From contig NZ_BMDI01000001.1 in the NCBI RefSeq assembly GCF_014635705.1, positions 1,690,008-1,754,007 of the forward strand: 64,000 nucleotides of DNA. The letters run 5' to 3'. Position 1 is the stretch's first letter. Each line of letters begins with the position of its first letter. This DNA is from Oxalicibacterium faecigallinarum. Its GTDB lineage: Bacteria > Pseudomonadota > Gammaproteobacteria > Burkholderiales > Burkholderiaceae_D. Positions 30,912 to 41,143 of the stretch are shown here, piece after piece. Both the position numbers and the translations under genes were made by a program. A model generated the notes under the pieces. The model saw nothing but the letters and a program-made list of their open reading frames with translations, ran no database searches and was not told the DNA's origin.

Positions 30912-32201
30912 ATGCAACTTGTCGCCGTCGGCATCAATCACACTACTGCGCCAGTTTCACTGCGCGAGAAGGTTGCCTTTCCGGCTGATCAGATTGGTCA
31001 GGCGGTTGCGTCCGCACGCGCCTGGTATGGCAATCACGCGCCGGAAGTCTATAGCGACGAAGCAGCCATCCTCTCGACCTGCAATCGCACCGAACTCTAT
31101 GCCGCCAGCCATCTGCCGGGCGGTGTCAATGAAGCCATCGATCTGACGGCGCATTTTCTCGCCGATTATCACCAGTTGTCCTACTCGGATCTGCGTCCTT
31201 ATCTGTATGCCTTGCCGCAGGAAAATGCGGTACGCCATGCGTTCCGCGTGGCATCCGGGCTTGATTCAATGGTACTGGGCGAGCCGCAAATCCTCGGCCA
31301 GATGAAGAACGCCGTGCGACAAGCGGATGCGGCAGGCGGTCTGGGCACCTATCTGCACCAGATGTTTCAGCGCACCTTCGCGGTTGCCAAGGAAGTCCGC
31401 AGCACAACGCAGATCGGCGCGCATAGTGTGTCGATGGCGGCGGCCGCAGTACGGCTTTCCGAACGCATTTTCGACAAGATTTCCGAACAGAACGTCCTGT
31501 TCATCGGTGCCGGCGAAATGATCGAACTGTGTGCCACGCACTTTGCAGCACAGAACGCCAAATCGCTGACGATTGCCAACCGCACCCTGGAACGGGGCGA
31601 AACGCTGGCGCATCGTCTGCATGGCAAATCGATTCGCCTCGCTGATCTGCCAGATCAACTGGCGCAATACGATATCGTCATCTCTTCGACGGCATCGTCA
31701 CTGCCCATCATCGGTCTCGGCATGGTTGAACGCGCGATCAAGGCGCGCAAACATAAGCCGATGTTCATGGTCGATCTGGCCGTGCCACGCGATATCGAAG
31801 CAGAGGTCGGACGCCTCAATGACGTCTTTCTCTATACCGTTGATGATCTGGGTGCCTTCGTGCAAAGCGGTGTCGAGAACCGTCAGGCTGCCGTGGCGCA
31901 AGCGGAAGCGATCATTGAACATCGCGTTCAGGCATTCATGCACTGGGTTGATGCGCGCGCTGTCGTGCCATTGATCCAGGATCTGCATGAAAGCAGCGAA
32001 GCCATGCGCATGGTCGAGCTGGAGCGCGCACGTCGCCTGCTGGAGCGCGGCGAGGATATCGATACGGTTCTGGAAGCTCTGTCCAAAGGTCTGACTGCAA
32101 AATTCCTGCATGGCCCGCAACAAGCTCTGAACAATGCGCAAGGTGACGAACGTGCTCGCCTTGCCGCCTTGCTGCCGCAACTCTTCCGCACCAAGCGCTA
32201 G
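30912..32201 (+). CDS. hemA: Glutamyl-tRNA reductase
   Basis: Reduces glutamyl-tRNA to glutamate-1-semialdehyde, the first committed step of C5-route heme synthesis. 429 residues from the ATG at 30912, which begins at the family start [16 protein letters not shown]. Catalytic C57 lies in [10 protein letters not shown]; the NADPH domain shows [14 protein letters not shown] and the dimer domain is helical. A TATAAT sits at 30876-30881, 31 bases before the ATG, but its -35 is poor. Followed by prfA, as in many proteobacteria. Confidence 0.96.
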   Translation: MQLVAVGINHTTAPVSLREKVAFPADQIGQAVASARAWYGNHAPEVYSDEAAILSTCNRTELYAASHLPGGVNEAIDLTAHFLADYHQLSYSDLRPYLYALPQENAVRHAFRVASGLDSMVLGEPQILGQMKNAVRQADAAGGLGTYLHQMFQRTFAVAKEVRSTTQIGAHSVSMAAAAVRLSERIFDKISEQNVLFIGAGEMIELCATHFAAQNAKSLTIANRTLERGETLAHRLHGKSIRLADLPDQLAQYDIVISSTASSLPIIGLGMVERAIKARKHKPMFMVDLAVPRDIEAEVGRLNDVFLYTVDDLGAFVQSGVENRQAAVAQAEAIIEHRVQAFMHWVDARAVVPLIQDLHESSEAMRMVELERARRLLERGEDIDTVLEALSKGLTAKFLHGPQQALNNAQGDERARLAALLPQLFRTKR

Positions 32202-32287
32202 CGTATTTTTCTCGCGTTACCGCATCAGCATACGCCGGCAACCCACGCGCTGCCTGCTTCAAGAATTCCCTCAGGACTACACTCATG

Positions 32288-33370
32288 ATGAAACCTTCGA
32301 TGCTTGCCAAGCTCGATCAACTGACAGAACGATTGGCCGAACTGGATGCCCTGCTCATGCAGGAAGACGCAACATCCGACATCAATCAGTATCGCAAAAT
32401 GACGCGCGAGCATGCCGACCTTGGTCCCTTGGTCGCGTTGTACAAGGATTACGTACAAGCCGATGCCGACATCCTCGCGGCACAAGAGATGCTGGCCGAT
32501 GCAGACATGAAGGAATTTGCGCAGGAGGAAATCAGCGCTGCCAAATCACGCATGGAAAGGCTGGAACTCGATTTGCAAAAGATGCTGCTGCCCAAGGATC
32601 CCAACGATGAGCGCAACATTTTTCTGGAGATTCGCGCAGGCACTGGCGGCGATGAATCCGCGCTTTTTGCTGGCGACTTGCTGCGCATGTACACCCGCTT
32701 TGCCGAACGCAATCGCTGGCAGGTAGAAATCGTTTCCTCGTCAGATTCCGAGCTGGGCGGTTATCGCGAGGTCATTGCACGCATCATCGGTATCGGCGCC
32801 TACTCCAAACTCAAATTCGAATCGGGTGGCCATCGTGTGCAACGCGTCCCCGCGACCGAGACTCAGGGCCGTATCCACACCTCGGCCTGCACGGTTGCGG
32901 TCATGCCGGAAGCGGATGAAGTGGAAGACGTGGACATCAATCCGGCCGATCTGCGCATCGATACATTCCGCGCGTCTGGCGCCGGTGGTCAGCACATCAA
33001 TAAAACCGACTCTGCCGTTCGCATCACGCATATTCCGAGCGGCATCGTGGTCGAATGCCAGGATGATCGCAGCCAGCACAAGAACAAGGCGTCCGCACTC
33101 AAAGTGCTGGCTGCACGGATCAAGGATGTGCAATTGCGCGAACAACAGTCGAAGGAAGCGGCAACGCGCAAGTCCCTGATTGGCTCCGGTGATCGCAGTG
33201 AACGCATCCGCACCTATAATTTCCCGCAAGGCCGCATGACGGATCACCGCATCAATCTGACGCTGTACAAACTGGACTTCATCATGGATGGCGACCTGAC
33301 GGAGCTGACTACCGCACTGACGACCGAACATCAGGCAGAATTGCTGGCGTCGCTGGCCGACGCCAGCTAG
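32288..33370 (+). CDS. prfA: Peptide chain release factor 1
   Basis: Reads UAA and UAG stop codons and releases the finished peptide. With the ATG at 32288 the length is 360 residues and the key motifs fall at the E. coli positions: PAT at 188-190 (stop recognition) and GGQ at 233-235 (peptide release). An extra Met codon lies directly upstream. The Gln of GGQ is the target of PrmC, encoded two genes downstream. Confidence 0.97.
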   Translation: MKPSMLAKLDQLTERLAELDALLMQEDATSDINQYRKMTREHADLGPLVALYKDYVQADADILAAQEMLADADMKEFAQEEISAAKSRMERLELDLQKMLLPKDPNDERNIFLEIRAGTGGDESALFAGDLLRMYTRFAERNRWQVEIVSSSDSELGGYREVIARIIGIGAYSKLKFESGGHRVQRVPATETQGRIHTSACTVAVMPEADEVEDVDINPADLRIDTFRASGAGGQHINKTDSAVRITHIPSGIVVECQDDRSQHKNKASALKVLAARIKDVQLREQQSKEAATRKSLIGSGDRSERIRTYNFPQGRMTDHRINLTLYKLDFIMDGDLTELTTALTTEHQAELLASLADAS

Positions 33371-33447
33371 GTGCAACCATTCACCGTGCCTGCCTGTCTC
33401 AAACACAACCTGTTGGCTTCACTCTCATTCGGAACGTACACTCATTC

Positions 33448-33921
33448 ATGAACACCACCAAAACCATGTTGATCACCGTCGCATTCATTGCGATCGGTCT
33501 GCTGGCCTTCGCCTTGTATCTGCAACACATCGAAGGCATGCAACCATGCCCGTTGTGCGTTATCCAGCGCTATGCCTTTGCCGCGATTGCCTTGTTCTGC
33601 CTGATCGCTGCTGCACTGCCGCCTGCCGGTGAGCGTGCGGGTGCCGCGTTAGGTGCGTTGACCGCCATCGCTGGTGCGGGCGTTGCGGGCTGGCACATCC
33701 ACGTCAAATCCAGTCCGGATGTATCGTGCGGGATCGATCCGCTGGAGACGACACTCAATACCATCCCCACTGCCGAACTGATGCCGTTTCTGTTCAAGGC
33801 CGATGGTTTGTGCAGCACCAACTATGCACCGATCCTCGGCCTGTCGCTGCCACAATGGGCATTGCTGTGGTTTGCCGTGCTGAGTGTGGCGATGATGCGC
33901 GTTGCGCTTAAACGCCGCTAA
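33448..33921 (+). CDS. dsbB: Disulfide bond formation protein B
   Basis: Inner-membrane quinone reductase that reoxidises DsbA. 157 residues with four membrane spans. The first redox pair is C34-C37 (PCPLCVIQRYAF) and the second lies in the second periplasmic loop (VSCGIDP...DGLCSTNYA). It is inserted between prfA and prmC, 77 bases after the former and 11 before the latter, so it is probably co-transcribed with both. Confidence 0.95.
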   Translation: MNTTKTMLITVAFIAIGLLAFALYLQHIEGMQPCPLCVIQRYAFAAIALFCLIAAALPPAGERAGAALGALTAIAGAGVAGWHIHVKSSPDVSCGIDPLETTLNTIPTAELMPFLFKADGLCSTNYAPILGLSLPQWALLWFAVLSVAMMRVALKRR

Positions 33922-33932
33922 TCGTCCCTCGC

Positions 33933-34778
33933 ATGAGCATGATTCCTTCAGGCAGTACGCTCGACACCGTGCTGCGTTCTGCCTGTTTGCCCCCGCTGGA
34001 ATTGCGCATGCTGCTCGGTCACATTCTGCAGCTGACCCGTGTGCAGTTGATTACCCAATCCGACCGGATCCTGAATGCACAGGAAACACAGCAATTATCG
34101 GCATTGATCACGCGCCGCATGGCCGGCGAGCCGATGGCTTATCTGCTCGGTGAACGTGAATTCTTTGGCCTGTCCTTCCGTGTTACACCGGCGGTCCTGA
34201 TTCCACGACCGGAAACCGAATTGCTGGTTGAACTGGCGATTCAACGCCTTCCCCGGAATGGCAGCCTGCTCGATATGGGAACCGGCTCCGGTGCCATCGC
34301 CATCGCCATCGCGCATGCGCGTCCTGATGCAAAGGTGACGGCACTGGATGTCAGTGCCGATGCACTCGCTCTGGCGCGCGAGAATGCAGAACGCAATGAG
34401 GTGCACATCGACTTTCTGCAGAGCGACTGGTTTACGGCATTGCATGCTCGGCAGGCGCGCCCTGCATTCGATCTGATCGTATCCAATCCGCCCTATATCG
34501 TGGCAGGTGACGCGCATCTTTCTCAGGGCGATCTGCGGTTTGAACCGATCAGTGCATTGACCGATCATGCAGATGGCTTGTCCGCATTACGCACGCTATG
34601 CCGGCATGCAGCATCGTTTCTGCACAGCGATGGATGGTTATTGATGGAGCATGGTTACGATCAGGCCGATGCCGTACGACAGTTGCTGATGCAGAACCAG
34701 TTTGCAGATGTACAAAGCTGGCGGGATCTGGCTGCAATTGAACGTGTCAGTGGTGGGCGCCTGCCTACCGACGGTTGA
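33933..34778 (+). CDS. prmC: Release factor glutamine methyltransferase PrmC
   Basis: Methylates the GGQ glutamine of RF1 and RF2 to raise release activity. 281 residues: N-terminal helical release-factor-binding domain, LIPRPETELLVE, AdoMet motif LLDMGTGSGAIAIAI, and the NPPY signature in LIVSNPPYIV that holds the glutamine. Start alternatives MSMI/MI differ by two codons. It ends 10 bases before the convergent TlpA-like gene. Confidence 0.95.
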   Translation: MSMIPSGSTLDTVLRSACLPPLELRMLLGHILQLTRVQLITQSDRILNAQETQQLSALITRRMAGEPMAYLLGEREFFGLSFRVTPAVLIPRPETELLVELAIQRLPRNGSLLDMGTGSGAIAIAIAHARPDAKVTALDVSADALALARENAERNEVHIDFLQSDWFTALHARQARPAFDLIVSNPPYIVAGDAHLSQGDLRFEPISALTDHADGLSALRTLCRHAASFLHSDGWLLMEHGYDQADAVRQLLMQNQFADVQSWRDLAAIERVSGGRLPTDG

Positions 34779-34788
34779 CTCGCTTCTA

Positions 34789-35313
34789 TCAGGCTGCCAG
34801 TGCTTTTTCCAGCAGCCGATGCAAGGCGGCGAAATCTGGTTCACCAACATAACGGGCAATCACCTGCCCCTGCTTATCGACGACCAATGTCGTCGGCGTC
34901 AGTTTGATATCACCAAATGCCTGCGCCAGCTCCCCTTTCGGGTCGAGTGAGATGGTGAATGGCAACTGCCTTGTTTCGACAAAATTCAGAACGTAATTGG
35001 GCGGATCATAGGACATCGCCACAGCGATCAATTCCAGTCCTTGTGCATTGAATTTGTTGTAGGTCGCAACCAGATCCGGCATCTCTTTTACGCACGTGAC
35101 ACAGGATGTCGCCCAGAAATTCAGGATCGTGACTTTGCCGCGCAGATCCTGCGACGTGATCTTGTTACCTTGCAGATCCGTGAAGGTCACATCGGGCATG
35201 TTTTCCTTCTTGGTCATCGCCGCATAGCCAAGCATGGCAATCACTGCCACGACCAGCAGCAGTATGACAAGCGAGCCGCGTTTACGCGGGGCGGCGTTCT
35301 GGTTATCTTGCAT
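34789..35313 (-). CDS. TlpA/ResA-like membrane-anchored thioredoxin
   Basis: A 174-residue protein with one N-terminal membrane anchor (about 15-33) and a periplasmic thioredoxin domain of the AhpC/TSA-Redoxin type. The redox site is C71-C74 in FWATSCVTCVKEMP, with a cis-Pro in LTPTTLVVDKQG. Such proteins reduce cytochrome c apoprotein or other periplasmic thiols. The CVTC site is slightly unusual (CxPC is common). No cytochrome c maturation genes are adjacent, so the substrate is open. Confidence 0.88.
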   Translation of the reverse strand: MQDNQNAAPRKRGSLVILLLVVAVIAMLGYAAMTKKENMPDVTFTDLQGNKITSQDLRGKVTILNFWATSCVTCVKEMPDLVATYNKFNAQGLELIAVAMSYDPPNYVLNFVETRQLPFTISLDPKGELAQAFGDIKLTPTTLVVDKQGQVIARYVGEPDFAALHRLLEKALAA

Positions 35314-35387
35314 GATCGCTCCGCATCAAAATGGAGAAAGAAAAACCATTATAGTCAGTGGATTTGCAGGTTCGTGATCGCCATCAG

Positions 35388-36905
35388 TTATTTCGACATG
35401 AAATCGCGCATGCGACGACGCAACTCACGCTCTGCACGCTGCTCCTCTTTCCAGTCATCGCGTACGGCACGCCAAAGCGACAAGGCCATCAGTATCACTA
35501 CCAGTGTAAACGGCAAGGCAAATACGATGGTTGCCGTCTGCAAGGCATCCAATCCACCAGCCAGCAGCAGACTGATCGCAATACCGGCAATCAGCACACC
35601 CCAGATGATTTTTATGCGATTGGCCGGCTCGCTCTTGCCGCCGGTACTCATCATGCCCAGAACGAGAATCGCCGAGTCCCCCGATGTTACGAAAAACACC
35701 AGCACCAGAACAGTGGCCACGATGGACATGATAAAGCCCAGCGGCATCTGACCCAGCATGACAAAGAGCGCTGTAGACAAATCATTCTGCACTGCAGCTG
35801 AAATCGGCAGGCTCTGCCAGATTTCCATGTGTAATGCTGTACCGCCAAATACCGAAAACCAGATGAAGGCGGCTATCGATGGCGCAAGCACGGTACCGAT
35901 CACGAATTCGCGTATCGTTCTGCCACGTGATACGCGCGCGATGAACAAGCCGACAAATGGTGACCACGATATCCACCATGCCCAGTAGAACACGGTCCAC
36001 TCGCCTATCCATTCACTATCGCGGAATGGCGTCATCCGCAAACTCATGCGAACGAATTCGGTCAGATAATTACCCAGCGTACTGGTCAGCGTGTCGATGA
36101 TGGTGATCGTTGGGCCAAGCAGAAATACCAGCAATGCGAGAAATGCCGCAACGATCATATTGATCGAGGACAGCCATTTAATGCCGCGTTCGACACCACT
36201 GACTGCAGAGGTAATAAACAGGGCAGCCGTCACAATGATGATACCAACCTGCGCGGTTACCGAGACCGGCACACCAAACACCACGGACAAACCACCATTG
36301 ATCTGCAACGCACCCATGCCCAGCGATGCAGCCACACCGAAGGCCGTTGCAATTACAGCCAGTCCATTGAACACGCCACTCATTTTCTGTACTGCCCGCC
36401 ATGGCAGGGCATTGGTCGATTCACTTACCAGCGACACGCCATCGCGCCGATAAAGAAAGAAGGCAATCGCCAGAGCAACCACGCTGTACACCGCCCAAGG
36501 ATGCACGCCCCAGTGGAAAAAGCTGTAGCGCATCGCGGCACCCGCCGCATCCGGCGTGAAAGCAACGATACCTGGCGGTGGCTTTGCGTAATGCGAGAGC
36601 GGCTCCGACACGCCCCAGAACACAAGGCCGATGCCCATCCCCGCTGCAAACAGCATGGCAAACCACGAAGGCAGCGAGAAGGCTGGCTCTTCATCTTCCT
36701 TGCCGAGCTTGAGATTGCCGTAGCGACTGGTTGCCAGAAACAGGGAAAACAGCACCAATCCAAGCACTACCCACAGATAGAGCCACCCAAAATTCTTGGT
36801 GATCGCCGTCATGACGAGGTGCGAAGTGGAACCGAGCGTCGTCGGAGATAAGATTCCCCACAGCACAACGATCGATATCAGGCATGCCGGGAAAAGCAGC
36901 TGCAT
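35388..36905 (-). CDS. BCCT-family transporter (betaine/carnitine/choline type)
   Basis: A 505-residue transporter with about 12 membrane spans, driven by sodium or proton. Family marks: GMGIGLVFWGVSEPLSHY, the aromatic transport segment FYWAWWISWSPFVGLFIARV with the following SRGRTIREF, and the conserved GDSA near span 10. The C-terminus is short and charged. The substrate cannot be assigned between glycine betaine, choline and other ammonium compounds. Single gene, not beside betaine-synthesis genes. Confidence 0.92.
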   Translation of the reverse strand: MQLLFPACLISIVVLWGILSPTTLGSTSHLVMTAITKNFGWLYLWVVLGLVLFSLFLATSRYGNLKLGKEDEEPAFSLPSWFAMLFAAGMGIGLVFWGVSEPLSHYAKPPPGIVAFTPDAAGAAMRYSFFHWGVHPWAVYSVVALAIAFFLYRRDGVSLVSESTNALPWRAVQKMSGVFNGLAVIATAFGVAASLGMGALQINGGLSVVFGVPVSVTAQVGIIIVTAALFITSAVSGVERGIKWLSSINMIVAAFLALLVFLLGPTITIIDTLTSTLGNYLTEFVRMSLRMTPFRDSEWIGEWTVFYWAWWISWSPFVGLFIARVSRGRTIREFVIGTVLAPSIAAFIWFSVFGGTALHMEIWQSLPISAAVQNDLSTALFVMLGQMPLGFIMSIVATVLVLVFFVTSGDSAILVLGMMSTGGKSEPANRIKIIWGVLIAGIAISLLLAGGLDALQTATIVFALPFTLVVILMALSLWRAVRDDWKEEQRAERELRRRMRDFMSK

Positions 36906-36951
36906 ATCTCTCTCCTGAAAACAAACAAGATGCGCAAAGCGGGCTTGCGGA

Positions 36952-36977
36952 TAAAAACAAACCGGTCTGCGACCGGC
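36952..36977 (-). terminator. Terminator after the M48 peptidase gene
   Basis: CCGGT/ACCGG stem (36962-36976) with a short loop; on the minus strand it is followed by TTTGTTTTT. It closes the lemA-M48 unit and lies before the BCCT gene. Confidence 0.6.
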
Positions 36978-37056
36978 GAGCCGAGCGACTCACAACAAAA
37001 GAAGGATGGCTATTCTACGCCGATTGGACAATGCCAGTTGGAGAGGGTTCGCTGTC

Positions 37057-39063
37057 TCATGCTTCCGGCCAGCCAGCTTCGGTATAGATACGCGCAACGG
37101 CAGCCGGCATCGGTGCTTCCAGTGCGGCACAGATGGCGCGCAGCAGATCCGCCATGGTCAATGGTAGCGACTGCGATCCCGACACGTTCAACAATGCCTT
37201 GATCAAGGCAGGCTTGCTTAATGGCGCAAGCTGATTGACACGATCCAGCACCTGCTTGATTTCCTGGTAACTCAGGGCAGAAACCGGTTGCAGATCCGCC
37301 GGTGTTAATGCGAAGGGCGCCTGCGCCACGATACGCGCAAATGTCTGCTCCGCAGGCAGCTTCTCCAGCTTGGCCATCACGTGGGCGACCAGAGAAAACA
37401 GCTTCAGGCATTCCTGACGCAAGGCATGGAGATCATGAAAGCGAACCGGCACAGCGCGATTGGCGCGCGCGTCCAGTCGGCGTTCCAGTACCGTCTGCAA
37501 TACAAACTCATGCAAGGTCACGCACTGATCACTGTTGATCAGACGACTGATATTGTCCAGCATATCCATGTGCGCATTGACCGGCAAACGACGCAACGCA
37601 GGCATCGCAATATCCAGCAAAGGCAACCGTGCATTGCGCGGCAATTGCCGTATGGCAGCCGCCATTGCCACGATCTGCTCGGCCTGCCTTGGCAGATGCG
37701 TGCGTACAAAGATTGTCTTTTCCTCACTCTGCATCGCATCGCTTTCCATGAATAAGGCAAGCACCAGCGACACTGCCGCATAAGGATCATGCACGGCACG
37801 GTCAATATCCGGCATACGCCGGATCTGTTCCAGCGGACTAAGCACCGGTGCCTTTTCCTGATCGGTACCAAAGGGGGCGCTGGTCAGCGCGGCGGTCGCT
37901 GCAATATCCGCCACAGCCTGCTGCCGCGCTGCCTGCACCTCGGCAAATCCGCTGGCGACAAATGGCAAATCGGGCAACCGCTCTGCCGGCGGCAAGGCAG
38001 GCTGCGCAATGACCGGCGCATCCATCAAAGTCATATCGCGCCCATAGATGCGACGCAGGCGCTCCTGCAGACTGGGGTGTGTCGCGAACAAGCCATCCAG
38101 CAAACTCGGTCGCACCGCGCTCAGGAAAAGATGCGAAAGCTGCTCGGCATTGCCATGCAGGATGCGCGCCTCTTCGCCGCCTTTCTTGGTCAATCCGCCA
38201 ATTTTGCGCAGGGCATTGCCAATGCCATCCGGATTTCGCGTGAACTGCACGGCGCTGGCATCCGCCAGAAACTCGCGTTGCCTTGATACAGCCGACTTGA
38301 TCAGGCGACCGAAGAAAATGCCGATATATCCGATCACAAACAGGATTGCACCTGCACCAACGATAAACAGCTGAATCGGCACACCATTGTTATTGTCGCG
38401 GCGACGTGGTGCCGAGATCATGGAAGCGCGCGCGCCAATGCCCATCATCTGCTGGCCAAATCCGGCCACCATCTGAATGCCAAAGAGCACACCAATCAAC
38501 CGTACGTTCAGACGCATGTCGCCATTAAGGATATGACTGTATTCATGCGCCACCACGCCCTGCAACTCATCACGCGACAAGCGATCAAGCGTACCGCGCG
38601 TCACGGCAATCACCGCTTCGTTCAGGTTATAGCCAGCGGCAAAGGCATTGATGGATTGCTCGCGGTCCAGCACATAGACCTTGGGGCAAGCGATGCCCGA
38701 CGCCAGCGCCATTTCTTCCACGACATTGATCAGACGCCGCTCGCGTGTATCGCTGGTATCGGTGGCGACCAGACGGCCGCCTGCCATGCGTGCGACCGCG
38801 TCGCCGCCATCACGCAAACGGAACATTTCGATCAATGTGCCGCCGATGATCAGCAGCAGCGTCACCAGCGTATTGGTCAGGAAGAAAGCGGGAGGATACG
38901 GTGTCGCATAAAACTGCCCGCCGGCATAGGTCTGCAATCCATTCCATAGCAAAGCCATCGCCACATTGACGGCGATGACAATGGCAATGACCGCAAGCAC
39001 GAACAGGATCACCAGCTTCTTGGTCTGGCGACGGGCTTCGTCCTGTTGCTCAAAGAACTTCAT
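37057..39063 (-). CDS. M48-family membrane metalloprotease with long C-terminal extension
   Basis: A 668-residue zinc protease. Two N-terminal membrane spans (about 17-40 and 60-78), the zinc site HEYSH at 173-177 (GVVAHEYSHILNGDMR), further membrane spans around 190-255, and the downstream zinc Glu region (QREFLADASAVQFTR) make an HtpX/Ste24-like core of about 330 residues. The remaining half (about 340-668) is soluble and helical and not part of HtpX; it could bind partners or regulate activity. It follows lemA by 87 bases on the same strand, a pairing seen widely in bacteria. Confidence 0.9.
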   Translation of the reverse strand: MKFFEQQDEARRQTKKLVILFVLAVIAIVIAVNVAMALLWNGLQTYAGGQFYATPYPPAFFLTNTLVTLLLIIGGTLIEMFRLRDGGDAVARMAGGRLVATDTSDTRERRLINVVEEMALASGIACPKVYVLDREQSINAFAAGYNLNEAVIAVTRGTLDRLSRDELQGVVAHEYSHILNGDMRLNVRLIGVLFGIQMVAGFGQQMMGIGARASMISAPRRRDNNNGVPIQLFIVGAGAILFVIGYIGIFFGRLIKSAVSRQREFLADASAVQFTRNPDGIGNALRKIGGLTKKGGEEARILHGNAEQLSHLFLSAVRPSLLDGLFATHPSLQERLRRIYGRDMTLMDAPVIAQPALPPAERLPDLPFVASGFAEVQAARQQAVADIAATAALTSAPFGTDQEKAPVLSPLEQIRRMPDIDRAVHDPYAAVSLVLALFMESDAMQSEEKTIFVRTHLPRQAEQIVAMAAAIRQLPRNARLPLLDIAMPALRRLPVNAHMDMLDNISRLINSDQCVTLHEFVLQTVLERRLDARANRAVPVRFHDLHALRQECLKLFSLVAHVMAKLEKLPAEQTFARIVAQAPFALTPADLQPVSALSYQEIKQVLDRVNQLAPLSKPALIKALLNVSGSQSLPLTMADLLRAICAALEAPMPAAVARIYTEAGWPEA

Positions 39064-39150
39064 GGAAAATTTACGACGAGATAAGTACGCAGGGACAGAT
39101 CAATGAGAGCCCCCTGTACGTAGACGGCGTGGCGTGCGCAAGGAAACCAA

Positions 39151-39741
39151 TCAGAACGATACCTTGACTGCCTTGCGTTCTTCCGGCGATTCGGTTGACT
39201 CCAGCAACTCGGCTTGCTTGAAGCCAAAGGAACCGGCAATCAATGAGCCGGGAAACTGTTCGATCGCCGTGTTATAGCTCATGACGCTGTCGTTGTAGCC
39301 CTGACGTGCGAAGGAGATCCGGTTCTCCGTGCTGGTCAGCTCTTCGCTCAACTGCATCATGTTTTGATTCGCCTGCAACTCCGGATAGGATTCGGACAAG
39401 GCGAACAAACGACCAAGGGTTGCGCCCAATGCGCCTTCCGCATTCGCCATTTGGCGCACCGCTGCCGCATCGGCAGGATCCCCGGCCGCCTTGCTGGTTG
39501 CTGCCACAGCCTGGTTCCGGGCCATGATCACGGCTTCCAGAGTTTCACGCTCGTGTGCCATATAGGCTTTGGCGGTTTCCACCAGATTCGGGATCAGGTC
39601 GTAACGTCGCTTGAGTTGCACATCGATCTGCGCAAACGCATTCTTGAAATGATTGCGCAAGGCGATGATGCGGTTGTAAACACCGATTCCCCAGAACACC
39701 ACCACGGCCACCACCGCCAGAAGAATAAGCACTGCTGTCAT
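39151..39741 (-). CDS. LemA-family protein
   Basis: A 196-residue protein with an N-terminal membrane span (about 2-20) and a helical body. Family marks: GVYNRIIALRNHFKNAFAQID, VQLKRRYDLIPNLVETAKAY and FNTAIEQFPG-like SYNTAIEQFPGSLIAG. The ATG at 39741 has GGGAGAG five bases upstream, which decides it over an upstream frame start. Function not settled; often paired with an M48 protease, as here. Confidence 0.92.
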   Translation of the reverse strand: MTAVLILLAVVAVVVFWGIGVYNRIIALRNHFKNAFAQIDVQLKRRYDLIPNLVETAKAYMAHERETLEAVIMARNQAVAATSKAAGDPADAAAVRQMANAEGALGATLGRLFALSESYPELQANQNMMQLSEELTSTENRISFARQGYNDSVMSYNTAIEQFPGSLIAGSFGFKQAELLESTESPEERKAVKVSF

Positions 39742-39754
39742 GTTCTCTCCCAAA

Positions 39755-39788
39755 AGAAAAAAGCCGCCCGACAATGGTCAGGCGGCTT
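39755..39788 (-). terminator. Terminator after dolP
   Basis: AAGCCGCC/GGCGGCTT stem with a 12-base loop, followed on the minus strand by TTTTTTCTTTT. It separates dolP from lemA. Confidence 0.85.
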
Positions 39789-39828
39789 CAATATAACACT
39801 CCGTAGAATGCTTACCGCAATACGTTAC

Positions 39829-40509
39829 TCAATGATCGAGCTGCGCATCTTTCTCTGCCTTGCGCTGCGTGTCCGGTGTATTGGCCAGCGCGTTGTATTC
39901 TTCATTGCTCAGATATTCGAATACGCGCACCACTTTCTGCACGCCACCGACACCGCGTGCGATCTGTGTCGCCAGATCGGCCTCATGCTGCGTCACGCGG
40001 CCCATCAGATACACAACACCACGCTCCGTCACTACCTTGATCGAATTGATATACAAACCCTTCTCATCAATGAGCGATGCCTTGACCTTGCCGGTAATCA
40101 GTGTGTCGTTGGAGCGTGAACCGAAACCTGCCGTACCGGACACCGCCAGCTCATTGATCACTTCACGCACGCCTTCCACTGCGGCGACTTCGCGTTCGGC
40201 TGCATATTTGGAATTTTCATCGCGCACTTCACCCGTCAACAGAACGCGGCGGTTGAAGCTGGTGATCTTGACGTTGTCGCTCGGCGCAATCACGCTGTAC
40301 ACACGTTGATCGCCTTTGAATGAAATGGCTTTGTCATCAGCCTGCGTACCCAGCGTGCGGCGATCCGTCGCGGCAAGTGAGCCGACGACTGCCGCGCCAC
40401 CGAGCAAAACGCCCGCGCAACCTTGCAACGTCAAGACAGCCGCACCACACAACAATGCGGTCGCAACCGGGCGACGCATCGCCACCAGACAGCGATTCAG
40501 ATCAATCAT
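39829..40509 (-). CDS. dolP: DolP-like lipoprotein with two BON domains
   Basis: An outer-membrane lipoprotein of the YraP/DolP type that supports envelope integrity. Two BON domains follow the signal: first about residues 55-120 ([19 protein letters not shown] and on), second about 130-200 ([35 protein letters not shown]). The lipobox LTLQGC gives C31 from the ATG at 40509 (226 residues). GGAGG eight bases upstream supports this start, and it overlaps the diaA end. A later Met (40479) would give a more typical signal length and remains possible. Confidence 0.87.
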   Translation of the reverse strand: MIDLNRCLVAMRRPVATALLCGAAVLTLQGCAGVLLGGAAVVGSLAATDRRTLGTQADDKAISFKGDQRVYSVIAPSDNVKITSFNRRVLLTGEVRDENSKYAAEREVAAVEGVREVINELAVSGTAGFGSRSNDTLITGKVKASLIDEKGLYINSIKVVTERGVVYLMGRVTQHEADLATQIARGVGGVQKVVRVFEYLSNEEYNALANTPDTQRKAEKDAQLDH

Positions 40510-41098
40510 TCTCATCCCCTCCGAAAAGTGCAACGTCGATACCGTCGCACAAACAATGTAGCGTTAATAAATGTACTTCCTTGATGCGTGCCGTCCGGTC
40601 ATGCGGCACGCAAATATGAACATCCGCATCGGTCAGCAGCTTGCCAATCGCACCGCCCCCCTTGCCAGTCAGCGCGACTACCCGCATGTCGCGCTCCAAT
40701 GCCGCATCAATGGCGGCAGTGACATTCGATGAATTGCCCGATGTCGATACCGCCAGCAATACGTCGCCGTACTGTCCGAAGGCTTGTACCTGTTTGCTGA
40801 AAATGTCCTGATAACTGTAGTCATTGCCGATTGCTGTCAGAATCGAGGTATCCGTCGTCAATGCCATCACCGGCAAGGGAAGACGCTCCCGTTCAAAACG
40901 ACCCACAAGCTGGGCAGCGAAATGCTGACAATCTGCGGCCGACCCACCATTGCCGCAGGCAAGAATCTTGTTTCCGTTAGACAGGGCGCCGAACATTAGT
41001 TCCACTGCCTGCATGATGGGTTGCGCCAGCTGCGAAGCAGCCTGTATCTTGAGTTCGGCACTTTCATGAAAATGCCCGAGGATGCGTTGTGTGTTCAT
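40502..41098 (-). CDS. diaA: SIS-domain protein DiaA (GmhA-like)
   Basis: A 198-residue sugar-isomerase-fold protein. It shows [35 protein letters not shown] and VALTGKGGG, all shared by phosphoheptose isomerase GmhA and DnaA-binding protein DiaA. The position between yraN and dolP is that of E. coli diaA, so I favour DiaA, which promotes timely replication initiation. A TATAAT (41108-41113 on this strand) lies just 10 bases before the ATG and could give a nearly leaderless transcript. GmhA activity cannot be excluded. Confidence 0.85.
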   Translation of the reverse strand: MNTQRILGHFHESAELKIQAASQLAQPIMQAVELMFGALSNGNKILACGNGGSAADCQHFAAQLVGRFERERLPLPVMALTTDTSILTAIGNDYSYQDIFSKQVQAFGQYGDVLLAVSTSGNSSNVTAAIDAALERDMRVVALTGKGGGAIGKLLTDADVHICVPHDRTARIKEVHLLTLHCLCDGIDVALFGGDEND

Positions 41099-41143
41099 GT
41101 TGCGGCGATTATAGAGCAGAGCTTGCAGACAGGTTGCCAGCGA

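Noticed and set aside
40502-41098. Assignment as heptose isomerase GmhA
   Set aside because: Sequence motifs are shared by GmhA and DiaA, but the yraN-diaA-dolP order favours DiaA; kept only as an alternative.
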